Position numbers and translations under genes: made by a program. The notes under the pieces were generated by a model that saw nothing but the letters and a program-made list of their open reading frames with translations, did no database searches and was not told where the DNA came from. DNA of 64,000 nucleotides, from positions 1,984,001 to 2,048,000 of the forward strand of contig JAULSU010000005.1 in NCBI GenBank assembly GCA_030512335.1, written 5' to 3'. The stretch is from Immersiella caudata (lineage: Eukaryota; Ascomycota; Sordariomycetes; Sordariales; Lasiosphaeriaceae). Each line of letters opens with the position of its first letter. Within the stretch, counting starts at the first letter, position 1. Positions 1-9,664 of the stretch are shown piece after piece.

Positions 1-987
1 CCGATGCACAAGCGCACCGCCGACGCGCTGAACCCCTCGAAGCCCGCAGCAGCAGCAGCACCTCCCGCGTCATCATGCCCCGTCCCCCACGGCAATCCCA
101 CCGCCACGCCTCCCCCTTCCTCCTGCCCCGTCCCTCACGGCGCCGCCGCCAGCGGCACAAAACCTGAAGAGCGCTCCACCCTCTCCAAGCTCAACCCCCT
201 CAACTACATGTTCCACTCCATCTCGCAGGACCGCGCCCCCGAACAGACCTACGCGCTGCCCACAGAAAAAGAGGAATCGACTATCCCCAAGGGCAGCGGC
301 GACGGAAACTGGGAGTATCCCTCGCCACAGCAAATGTACAACGCGCTGCTGCGCAAGGGCTACACGGATACGGACGTGACGGCGGTGGAGAGCATGGTGG
401 CGGTGCACAATTTCTTGAACGAGGGCGCGTGGGCCGAGATTGTGGACTGGGAGAGGAGGTTTGGTGGGGGGCTGAAGAGGGGGTGGGAGATTTCGAAAAA
501 GGGGGAGGAGAATTCGGCGATGGCGCTGAGGAGGTTGGAAGCGAGGGAGGGGGGGCAGGAGCAGCCGACGTTGATTCGGTTTCAGGGGAGGCCGAAGGAT
601 ATGACGCCCAAGGCGGCGATGTTGCAGATGATGGGGTGGTTATATCCGTCCAAGTTTGAGTATGTCTCTGCGGCTTTTCCCCCCTTTTTTTTGATCATGT
701 TTGGAGTTGAGATGCTAACTGGGACTAGGACGGAGCCTCCTTTCGATCGCCACGATTGGTTCGTGTCGAGGAATGTCAACGGCGAGAAGAAGGAGGTGCG
801 GTATGTCATCGACTACTACTCGGGCCCTCCTGAGCCGACAGGCGAGCCGGTGTTCTTCCTCGATGTGCGACCCGCCGTGACCCCGACCGCTGCTGTGGAG
901 CGGCTGATGCGATGGGGTGGTGACGTCTGGTGGAGGGCAACTGGCGGAGAGGTCCGCGAGGCCGTCGCGAAGAAGACGCAGCACTAA
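1..987 (+). CDS. cyc3: Cytochrome c heme lyase (holocytochrome c synthase), 5' partial
   Basis: Attaches heme covalently to the CXXCH motif of apocytochrome c in the mitochondrial intermembrane space. The reading frame is open from base 1; the first in-window Met follows a Pro codon, giving PMHK, which looks like the tail of a CPMHK heme-regulatory motif, so the usual MGWFWA-type N-terminus probably lies left of the window. Two further CPVPHG motifs follow (near 76 and 124). Family blocks are clear: WEYPSPQQMYNALLRKG, then VAVHNFLNEGAW with the catalytic heme-ligand His at 406-408, then PPFDRHDW and VRYVIDYYSGPP. A 69-nt intron at 660-728 (GTATGT, branch GCTAAC, CTAG) is in frame and stop-free; removing it restores SKFETEPPFDRHDW as in homologues. 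The extra 23 residues seen on read-through are hydrophobic and not family-like. Stop TAA at 985-987. Confidence 0.93.
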   Translation, partial: PMHKRTADALNPSKPAAAAAPPASSCPVPHGNPTATPPPSSCPVPHGAAASGTKPEERSTLSKLNPLNYMFHSISQDRAPEQTYALPTEKEESTIPKGSGDGNWEYPSPQQMYNALLRKGYTDTDVTAVESMVAVHNFLNEGAWAEIVDWERRFGGGLKRGWEISKKGEENSAMALRRLEAREGGQEQPTLIRFQGRPKDMTPKAAMLQMMGWLYPSKFEYVSAAFPPFFLIMFGVEMLTGTRTEPPFDRHDWFVSRNVNGEKKEVRYVIDYYSGPPEPTGEPVFFLDVRPAVTPTAAVERLMRWGGDVWWRATGGEVREAVAKKTQH

Positions 988-1603
988 TGACTTGGACTGG
1001 ACTGCCAATGTATTGTAATGTCGGGTTGGGACAGCATTTTGCGTCATTCCAGGATGGCGTACCGGACGGGATACAAAATTGGGAGGCTGCTTCAAGCGTT
1101 TCACCTTAACTGTATAGATAGTTCTCCTCTCTGAGCGATTCCTTGTACTTCTAAGATAAACGCTGGTGGAACATTGGCATTGGGTGGCCAATTCACAAGC
1201 CATCCCTGTTGCCTAATACTTGTGTGACATTTGAAGGCGCTTGTCGCTCCCGATGGCGCGACGCTGAGGACGCTGCCGGGAACGGCCACTCTTTAGATAA
1301 ATCTATCAATTCCCACTATAAGACCCTCAGCCTCAGGTAAAGCAAAGATCTGATTTGATCTCCATGATTTGCTTGCTCGAGGTCTCGAACCTTACAGGGG
1401 TCGTGGCTGAAAGTAAGGCGGCATTGCAGCTGACGGTCCGTGCCAGCTGGTGGGAGCTTGAGCTCCATATGCAGGAAAACTTTCCGAGGCGCTCCTTTGT
1501 CAGCTTCGTCTGCAGAGGCAGCAAGCGACCGAACCACCTGACCTCGATTGACGCCGTGCCCATCCTCCCTGGGACTCCAGAGCCATTCATTTAGGCATCG
1601 GCA
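988..1603. other. Intergenic, 616 bp
   Basis: Holds the 3' UTR of the heme lyase gene and the promoter of the next gene on the same strand. Short open frames occur on both strands, but none has recognisable content or splice support. I see no RNA gene or repeat. Confidence 0.6.
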
Positions 1604-3208
1604 ATGACAGCGACTTCCGGCGACGCGAAACCCGACAGCGCTGCCTTAGTCCGGCTGCACATCAGCCCGCTCGATCCCGATCTTCTGACGGTCGTTTTGT
1701 CGTCGACACTCCTTCCCAAAGCTCGGAACATTTCGTACCACTCGATTGAGACATTTCCCGAGAAGCGCTACGGCTTTCTTGAGCTCCCCGAGGAAGACGG
1801 CGACAAACTCAAGAGGAAACTCAGCGGCGCTGTGGTCAAGGGCCACAAGATTCGCATCGAGCGCGCAAAGACAGAGTCGATTCCGAAACCGCTGGGCGAA
1901 GCCGCAATGGCCAAGAACAAAGAGAAGCGAGCGGACGGTGACGGTCCCGTCCCCAAGGACAAGAAGCGCAAGCGCGACGCCGAGATTGAGGGCATCATGC
2001 TCGAGGACGGGCGTACGGTGAAGCGCGGCTGGACGACAGTGGACAATCCCAAGGACAAGAAAATGCGCAAGGATAAGCGCGACAAGAAGGAGAAGGGCGA
2101 TAAGAAAGAGAAGAAGGAGAAGAAGCGCGCCAAGTCAAAGTACACAGACCATGAGGAATGTCTCGTCAAGACAATTCTCCCTGCCAAGGGGTCGGAGTCG
2201 GCCGACGCCGCTGACGCAACGTCGAAAAAGAAGAAGAGGTCGAGGGAGGTTGTGGTGCACGAGTTTGAGAAGACGACCAAGTTTCCAACGTTCTTGAAGG
2301 CTACGGTGACTACGAGCCGGAAACCGCCTGTGGAGTTTGTGGATGGGAAGGGATGGGTTGATGAGGATGGGAACGTGGTTGATGATTCCAAGACCAAATC
2401 CAAACCTCCCCCGAAAGCTGTGGCTGTTATCAAGAAGAAGACCACGGACAAGGCCAAGACGCCGGAACCAGAGTCAGAGTCGGATGAAAGCAGCGCATCC
2501 GCCAGCAATTCTGATAGTTCATCTGATTCTGAAGATGAGGCCGAAGAGTCTGTCGAGGAGAGCACAGCCGCTGCGAAGGCGGCCGAGGCCGAGCCAATAT
2601 CTTCGGTCGATTCGCCGAGTTTGTCCAAATCAGATCCCGCCAGGCCAAAGTCTTCTAGTTCCCTTCGGAACCTAACCATTCAAATACCGCCCACAACGCC
2701 ACCACAAGAAGCAAAGGTGCATCCCCTCGAGGCACTCTACAAGCGGACGGCACCAACAGACGGCGAGGCTCAACCTGCTGAGGCTGCGGCTTTCAGCTTC
2801 TTTGGCAATGATGGTGACGTGGATATGGAGGACAGCCATGAGAGCCACGTTCCCATGACCCCCTTCACCCGACAGGATGTCGAAACACGTGGCATTAGAA
2901 GCGCTGCGCCGACCCCCGACACAGCCCACCCGGCTCGGCGGTTCAAGCCGTGGGAGCAGGAGGAGGATGATATCAATGAAGACGAAGATGAGGATGGTGT
3001 TGATAGCGAGAAAGAGGATGGCGCAGACGGTCTGAGTGATACCGCACCGGACGCTGCCGGTAGCTCGGAAGCGCCAACCAGTGATTTCCAGAAATGGTTC
3101 TGGGAGAACCGTGGAAATATCAACCGGTCATGGAAAAAGCGAAGGAAGACGGTTGGCAAGGAGAAGAGGTATCGTGAGAACAGAGCTCGTATGGCGCGGG
3201 CGATTTGA
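1604..3208 (+). CDS. RRM-like, lysine-rich nuclear/nucleolar protein
   Basis: Intronless, 534 aa. Residues about 15-90 look like a degenerate RNA-recognition motif: a beta-1 like VRLHISPL, an RNP1-like segment KRYGFLELP, and a closing strand VVKGHKIRIERAK. Then comes a strongly basic region (about 100-180, KKEK/KDKK repeats) with several possible nuclear signals, a Ser/Asp/Glu-rich acidic region (about 285-330), and a conserved-looking C-terminus, FQKWFWENRGNINRSW followed by a basic helix. RRM plus KKE runs plus acidic tract resembles fungal Nop8/NOL8-type or other ribosome-biogenesis proteins, but I cannot assign an orthologue. The start is the first ATG in frame, just after an upstream stop; composition is even across the frame. 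Role inferred, not shown: RNA binding in the nucleolus. Confidence 0.82.
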   Translation: MTATSGDAKPDSAALVRLHISPLDPDLLTVVLSSTLLPKARNISYHSIETFPEKRYGFLELPEEDGDKLKRKLSGAVVKGHKIRIERAKTESIPKPLGEAAMAKNKEKRADGDGPVPKDKKRKRDAEIEGIMLEDGRTVKRGWTTVDNPKDKKMRKDKRDKKEKGDKKEKKEKKRAKSKYTDHEECLVKTILPAKGSESADAADATSKKKKRSREVVVHEFEKTTKFPTFLKATVTTSRKPPVEFVDGKGWVDEDGNVVDDSKTKSKPPPKAVAVIKKKTTDKAKTPEPESESDESSASASNSDSSSDSEDEAEESVEESTAAAKAAEAEPISSVDSPSLSKSDPARPKSSSSLRNLTIQIPPTTPPQEAKVHPLEALYKRTAPTDGEAQPAEAAAFSFFGNDGDVDMEDSHESHVPMTPFTRQDVETRGIRSAAPTPDTAHPARRFKPWEQEEDDINEDEDEDGVDSEKEDGADGLSDTAPDAAGSSEAPTSDFQKWFWENRGNINRSWKKRRKTVGKEKRYRENRARMARAI

Positions 3209-3864
3209 TCAAGGTCACGCAAAGCAGGTAGATTATCTTGATGTTGTTCAATCCAGCATGCAGCCTAGTGGATGCAGTTGCCAATTCCATTTGATCTCGA
3301 ACAAACTTTGGTGATCTCTATAATTGAATCCTGACTACAAACTCCAAACTTCAAATCACACATCTAAATCCCATATCCCATAATCCTCCCAGCACACCGG
3401 AGCCATGGCACTCCATGTCTCCTCGTGGCTGCTCTCTCTGGCCTCTTTCCTTCCCAACAAAAATGACGATGACCCCAAACTTTCGGTTCCTATCAAAGGG
3501 CAGCTGCTCGGCCGTGTGGATAATGCCAATGCGCTTGAGCCACGGATGCAGAGGGTGGTTCGCGGCGATCTTCGTGGCCAAGGCATCATTAGAGATGAAG
3601 ATTGGGCTCTAGCGCTCAGTGGGCAGCTCCGTACGTCTTGCTCGTGGACACGGCCGGGCAAGTAACGGTCCAGCTCAGGCGGGGATCTCGGATGTTTCTT
3701 CGTCATGATACTAGGCCCCACCACGTTTCTTGCCTCGTTCCTTCCCAACACCGGTCGAACTTCCCTCCCATTCCTCCGACCCAGAACTTTCTCGTCCGTC
3801 AAATTGTTCTCCGGCAAGACGCCTTTCTCCGCCGCAATCAACTCTCGCCATGTCGGAAGGAAGG
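3209..3864. other. Intergenic, 656 bp, no gene recognised
   Basis: A short plus-strand frame at 3405-3665 (86 codons) opens with a signal-peptide-like stretch, and an overlapping minus frame covers 3351-3581. Neither has family motifs or clear splice continuation. I would not call a gene here. Confidence 0.45.
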
Positions 3865-4420
3865 TGCCGAGTCCACTACCGGCGGATCTTGGTGGCGGTC
3901 GAGCTTGGGGATGTCGATTCCACGACCCACGAAGCCTGATATATATCTCTTGACGGGGTTGCCGAGTCCACGGCCAACGAGAACTTGGTCAAACTTCACG
4001 CGCGGGAACGCTGAGTCCACAGCCCGGGGAAGCCTTAGTCGATACAATTGACGGGGGGTGCCGCATCCGCGACCAGCAAAGCCTTATTCATCATCAGGAC
4101 GGGGGTGCCGAGTCCACGGCCGACGAGAACCTGGTGCCAGCACTATACGAGAATGTCGCATCCGCGACCCGGAAAGCCTGGTACATTTCTTGACGGTGAT
4201 GTCGCGTCCGCGACCCGGAAAGCCTCTGCCAATCGTCGATACGGGGAGTGCCGAGTCCACGGCCCACGAAAGCCTTGGTCGATCTCTTGACGGGTTGCCG
4301 AATCCTCGGCCGACGAAAATCTGGTCCAAACTTTCTTGAAGGGGGTTGGCCAAGTCCATGGCCCTGGTGAGCCTGGTCGAATCTTTCTTTCCAAAATGCC
4401 GAATCCACGGCTACGGTGAA
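3865..4420. repeat. Degenerate tandem repeat, about 12 copies of a ~48 bp unit
   Basis: A recurring core TGCCGAGTCCACGG followed by CCNACGARAGCCTGGTCGAT and often CTTGACGGGG begins near 3865, 3911, 3959, 4009, 4059, 4106, 4153, 4199, 4249, 4295, 4346 and 4396. Spacings are 46-51 bp (mean about 48) and are not multiples of three, so the array does not encode a repeated peptide in one frame. Core variants alternate between GAGTCCAC and GCATCCGC. It sits between the RRM-like gene and the 3' end of the minus-strand membrane gene. No homology to transposon ends was recognised. Confidence 0.9.
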
Positions 4421-4501
4421 CCTAATTCCTCAGGGCCAACCAACCAGAGGCCGGCCGACCCGAACGCGACGAGAGAGGGGAGGAGATGTCGGCGCCAGCC
4501 T

Positions 4502-5312
4502 CTACGACCGGAACCAGGCCCGGCGACTGCTTCGCCGCTGCGGCTGGCTGTCCAACAGCTGGCTGAAGCTGTCGCTGGGGGCAACCGTCCCCGACGATGG
4601 CGGCTCGACGCTGCTCGAAGCACGCGACACGATCACCGTCGGCGTCCGAACCAAGACCCCGCTCTGGCTTTCGAGTTCACCAGGGCTAGGCTTCTCCTCA
4701 CCTGCCACGATGGTGATGTCACGCTGGAAGGTGAGATGCGGCCACATCAGCGCGAGCCTGACCGCAAACACCAACAGCATTGCACCACCAACGCTGAACG
4801 CCACCACCATTGCGGTGCCGTTACTTCCCATGGCGGTGAGCGTGATGCCCACCACCATGGCCCAGCTGCCGCCCAGAAGGGTGACAGTGGGGAGAACGAC
4901 CCACCCCCATTGGTGAGGAGGGCGGCGCGGCGGCGGCGAAAGCAGGGAGGACCATCCGTCCTCTAGCGGACCACGGTCGATGCGGAGCCGTGGCCGGAGA
5001 TACCCAGTGGTGGGTGTCCCCGTGAAGGACGCGCGCTCCGGGGGCGAGTCAGAGTCGCGCCCCGTGGCGGAGGAGGGGAATGCCACGGGGAATGGGGTGG
5101 ACGCGCGGGGGGGCTGCCACGGTCTGTAGAGGCTGGCATACCTCACGCGGGGAGCGCCAGGCATGGGGGGGAGGGGGGAGAGGGTGGGAGAGGGGAGGGG
5201 GGAGAGAGAAGCTGCGTTGGCGAGTGTGAGCCGAGGCGGTCAAAACACAGGAGAGGGGCGAGGACTTACGAAGCGGCAGGCGGGCGCGGGGCGGGGCCGA
5301 GAGGATCGACAT
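4502..5312 (-). CDS. Two-pass membrane protein of unknown function
   Basis: Two exons. Exon 1 is 5312-5270 (ATG TCG ATC...), ending at a good GTAAGT donor; a 58-nt intron ends at AACGCAG (5212); exon 2 is 5211-4502. The join keeps frame and adds about 30 Pro/Ser/Leu-rich residues before the internal Met at 5164, giving about 250 aa. Starting at 5164 instead gives 220 aa. Two adjacent hydrophobic helices of about 20 residues (WVVLPTVTLLGGSWAMVVGI and the segment containing MVVAFSVGGAMLLVFAV) form a hairpin, flanked by a Pro/Arg-rich N-terminus and a Ser-rich, basic C-terminus. No family recognised. Codon composition is GC-rich like its neighbours. It is transcribed toward the tandem repeat. 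Confidence 0.6.
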
Positions 5313-6620
5313 TTCGATCCCCTCGCCCAAGGCGTCGGCCTGGGAGGGCTGGGCCTGGCTAGGAGAATATTAGCCTTAAAGCTCTGCCGATTCTTGATCG
5401 ATGTCGGCCAGTGGTGAAGGGGAAAGTGGAAGATTCGAGCGGAGAAGGGGAAGCGGAAGCCCTAATCAGGAAGCGAAACTTGCCGTCATGCTATATGATA
5501 CACTGCGTTGACAATCCATCCAGCACACGCAAACTCGTTCCATAGCCAACCACGGCATAATTCCCGAGCCAGAGACAACAGATGTAGTCTTTAAGGAAGT
5601 GTGCATGGGGAAATAAGATGTGTCTCTAGATGGAAAATGATTGGGATGGAATGCTTCAAGAAAGTATCGAGAATGCTCCATGGGAAGAAGAGAGGGATCT
5701 CGAGACAAAAGTGATATGTTTCTGAGTGAAGGAGAAGCGTGAGGAAGCAAGAAATGGGCGTCTTCGAGCTGGGAGGGGGTTTCGTAAACGGGGAAGAGCG
5801 CTGTCTAAATTGGAGAGAGAAATGTACCAATCTGAGAGAAGCGCCCATTATCCGGATTGACACTGGCCAGTCGGTCGCGGAAGGGCTTTTCAAGCGAAAA
5901 TGAGATCACTCTAAATGGAGGTGGCTCGCTTTCGGACTTGACTGAGGTGCTCGGTATCGTAGTATCGCTTCCGGTCTGAGAGGCACTCGCCGACACAAAG
6001 ACGCCTCTATGGTAGAGAGGGCTTCTCGGCAGACGGAATAAGAGGGGACGTCGGAAGTGAAGAAGACAGTCAGGGCAACTTACGCGGCGGCAGCAGGGAA
6101 CGGCCAGCCCTGGCTGGGCTGCCGAGTTGGTCTCGACAAGATCGGCATTTTCTTGTCGGTTTTTTTTTTTTTTTTTTTTTTGGCCTACAAAGGCGAGGCC
6201 AGGCGGCAGCGAGGCGGCGAGGAGAGAAGAGAGGGGAGGGCGGTGGTGCGGTTCTTTCTGGTAGCAGCTTGGTGCTGCTCGACGACCGTGTTGCGTGGAA
6301 ATGAAAAGAAAAGAAAGATCGGATCGGCAAGCCAAACGCCAAATAAATATTTCTGTGGGAGGTTGAGCTTTGGGCGGAAAACGCCCGCCGCTGGTCATCA
6401 GGGCTGGCGCGTGGGGCTGGCGCTGCGCGATGATGTCGCCGGCGAGGGGGTGGACGGTAAGGTTCGCGATGTAGAGGCTTGGTGTTGCTGGGGGTGCGGC
6501 ATAGCCATGGCGGACGAGGACGACGGGGATGAGGTGAACTGGGCTATGGCGGCGAGCAGAGGCTACGGGGAGGATATCACGGGGAGGATGTCCAACGGAG
6601 GAGAGGGCTGTTGATTAACC
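5313..6620. other. Intergenic, no gene recognised; contains a T22 run
   Basis: Includes the presumed promoter of the minus-strand membrane gene. A run of 22 T lies at 6160-6181 (poly-A on the minus strand). A consensus-like minus-strand donor GTAAGT occurs near 6082, and long open frames on both strands pass through the homopolymer, but their translations are Arg/Pro/Ser-rich and without motifs. A minus-strand leader exon could exist here; I cannot show it. Confidence 0.4.
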
Positions 6621-9525
6621 GCGGAATTCCTCACCACAAACCCAATATCTTGAACATCTCCGTTGGCTCGCAATTATCAAGATGAGCACTTCCATGGTTG
6701 GTGGTCACTGTTTTGTTTACTACCCCTTTTTTTACTTCCCTGGGAGCACGAGGTGATCCATGCACGGAAAAGGGCGCTGTTGTTAAGGTGTGCAAGCCGG
6801 CGCATGTTGTTTCTGACATGGCTTTGGATTATCTGCTTATCCAGTGGGCATTAAGTTCTTTGTATGGGATTCATGAGATCAGCAATGGAGGATGCGGCGT
6901 TAGTTGGTCGGACTGCCAAAATTCCACAATCTGACAATTGATCATGCACACACGACGACCAGGAACTTCAACTCGTCTAAACATCAAGTTTGATTGGAGA
7001 CGATGACTAAAGGATGGAAATTCTGTGCTCTAGACGTAGGATATCACGATAGAGCTCTGTCGCTTCAACAAGCTGAATTTCGTATGGCACATTGATGTGA
7101 ATTGGGCCTGCTCATTCTGCACAATGATTTGCTTCAATGACTTGGAAGTTTGGCGCTCTTGACAAAGCTCACATTCGAGAGACCCTTTGTCATTTCAACC
7201 ATTGGGGCTTATAGGAGACGATCCCGCACCTGAGTGACAAACTGTGTGGATTGAACGTCAGAATTGAGGTGCCCATTTGGCCTGTGGGTGAGCGCACTCT
7301 TCTTTCATTGAAATGATTACCTCTATCAATACGTCCAGCCCTGCCAAAGCCAGCAGTCTGAAAAGCATATCGGCGAGTTTATGCATCATGGAATAATAGG
7401 CTGCTGAACACTTCAAAAATGTGTTGACCTGGTGAACACTGCAAGAGAATAACCTGGTTACAGGGAAAACACCTGGATTCAACCGGTAAAGCCGCAATCC
7501 GTGGTGGGGAAGGAAACGGCAATCCCTGGGATTTGCACCACCATCTTCCGCCCAGCCGTGTCCCCATGAGCCCGGGTTGGTCGTGCTGATCAGGTCGATT
7601 ATGATTGCTATTTCCTCGTATGCGTCCTTGGAAAATGCCTCAGGCTCCCTCGACAGATATTTCGAGTGGCTTTCTCGAAATCTGTCGTCAACATTGGACG
7701 ACGAACCTGGCGTGATGGAATCGAGCCTATCCCGCCCAGGATTAAAGGCAGCGTGGCTTGTTCGCCCGAATCGCCAGAACCTACTCGGGCTGAGATAGAA
7801 GTAGGGAAGCACGTCATATCATTGTGTTTCAGCTACACATCCTGTTGAATTTGAACCTCACCTGTCATCCCAAAGACATCAGACCCTTCATTTCGGACGG
7901 CGGCCTCAAGGCGCGAGGTTCTTCGGGTGGGCCACTCCCGAGACGCCCACATGTCTTGGTGCCGGGGTGCCGAAGCCGGTGAGAGGCGTCGAGAGGTCAT
8001 GGAGGCACCCTATTTCCGGTAGAGACGGGTTGAGGACCCGACCTTGGGATCGCTGAACGCGAGGGTTCATGGCGCTTTCCGAGACAGGGGACCTGCAGGG
8101 CTGGGTGCCAAGCTGCTAACCCTGGTTCCACAGGCGGGAGCGATCGATCAAGGGTGGCATCAGCCCTCAAGAGCACCGTGCGCACCCGTGGCTTCCCCAC
8201 TCAAGACGTTGCCTAACATCACTGCAACGGTCGCGGTTCAGATGGCTGGCATTTCACGAGATTGACTCTATAGTGGAACTATTGATCAGATCCATCAATT
8301 CTCTTGATTGGTTTTTTCTTCGGAAATACAGCAGCATCCGGAAGGCCGGCACTCGCCCACGATCCGCAAGAGCCGTCTGGAACCAAACTTTTGCTCGAAG
8401 CTGGAAGACGCACGCTCCACCCATCATGCGTTCCATGCATCTTCGCGACGGCAACCCGTTTCTCAATGCAACGCCAACAGCTAAGGGCTCGCGTCGCCAA
8501 ATCTGGGTGCCGAAGCCTTTGCCAAGGCTCATGTTCTCACTCGTTTGGTACTCCCGCTCTCCACTATCCTCACTTCCAGGGTTCTCGAGGCCCGGTTTAC
8601 TAGGCGATCGAAACTCCATGCTATACAGGTCCTAAGACCCCGCATCCTCGAATTTCCATTGACAACCCCCTCCCCTACCGTCCCTTGCCGTTCTGCCTCT
8701 ACTAGAGGGGATTTGGCGCACGAGCACTCTGCAGCTCAAGCCTTCATCGTCCACCTCAGCCAGTTGCCTCACCAGTCTTCGCTCGTAACCTACGTGGCAC
8801 GCCGACGGGAGTCGTCAGGGCAGCATGAATGATGTGCTCTTTGGGGGTTTGCAGTCTGCTCCACCGATCGGCTACGCTCCCTTCCTCGTCTCCGCCTTGA
8901 CAGCAGCAGTCGCAAAACAGCTGCAGCGTCATTCTGTGCTACTGACAGCTCGTCTGATCAGACCGAGGATCATGGTTACAAACCAGTTTTTATCTACCCT
9001 TTCCATCCTTATAGAGACCGAGAGAATACTACCTCTGTGTGGCTGTGGCGTGGCATCTCTTCTTTCCTCCCGAAGCCCAGCCTTGCAGGTTCCAATAATA
9101 CACGCGCAGACAAGCGCGTTCGCCTAACTGCAAGTTGAAGCACGGCCAAGTGGTCGCCTGGAGCTGACATTATGCTTTTGAGGTGGGCACTACTCTCACA
9201 GGTCCACGTTTGGTGGGAACCGTGGTTCTCAGCCGTTTGCGCATCCTCCCCGCTCCATGAACCGTGGAGATGAGCTCATGGTCAGGACCGCAGATCCGTA
9301 TCGTCCTGGTTTATGACGGGAATCCAGTGATCCGTCTTGTTCATACTGCCCACACTGTTTATGGTCACGGACCGCTTGTGTGGGGGGAAGATCCATCTCC
9401 AAAGGAAGTGACTACGTCTCTGCCGATGTTGATCAGTACTATCACTCAGGTCTCTTGGGTCAAGTAGTCTTGACCCTGATCAGCAGCCAGCTTGTTGCTG
9501 CTATGATCTGATGCGGGAGGGCATC
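6621..9525. other. Long stretch without a confident gene
   Basis: The only frame with protein-like composition is minus 7812-7258 (184 codons), which could hold two exons of an unrecognised or decayed gene: one half reads FSKDAYEEIAIIIDLIS, the other MLFRLLALAGLDVLIEVIIS, with an acceptor-like TTCTCTTGCAG between them. Open frames at 8254-8635 on both strands and 8545-9127 on plus have no recognisable content. The rightmost kilobase probably includes the laccase upstream region. Confidence 0.4.
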
Positions 9526-9530
9526 TATAA
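9526..9530 (+). promoter_or_regulatory. TATA-like element upstream of laccase
   Basis: CTATAAG about 135 bp before the laccase ATG, in a suitable position for a core promoter with a ~100 nt leader. Assigned by sequence and position only. Confidence 0.4.
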
Positions 9531-9664
9531 GTCATGCACCTCCCACGCTTTAGATGGGTACGAAGAACAGACTCCAGCGAGCCTTCCTTTCAGCTGAGTA
9601 CTTAGTTTGCCCGGAAGTGCTCTGCTGTGCATGTGTGCCTGCCTGGTATCAGCAATCCGTCAAG

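Noticed and set aside
1768..2679. 303-codon minus-strand open frame
   Set aside because: Antisense to the Lys/Glu/Ser-rich gene at 1604-3208; its Ser/Leu/Phe-rich translation is the usual shadow of that composition.
4084..4408. Overlapping minus-strand frames with FVGRG-like repeats over the minisatellite
   Set aside because: The repeat period is not a multiple of three, so the peptide similarity switches frame from unit to unit; not a gene.
6057..6614. 185-codon plus-strand frame crossing the T22 run
   Set aside because: Poly-Phe from the homopolymer, Arg/Gly-rich elsewhere, no motif, no splice support.
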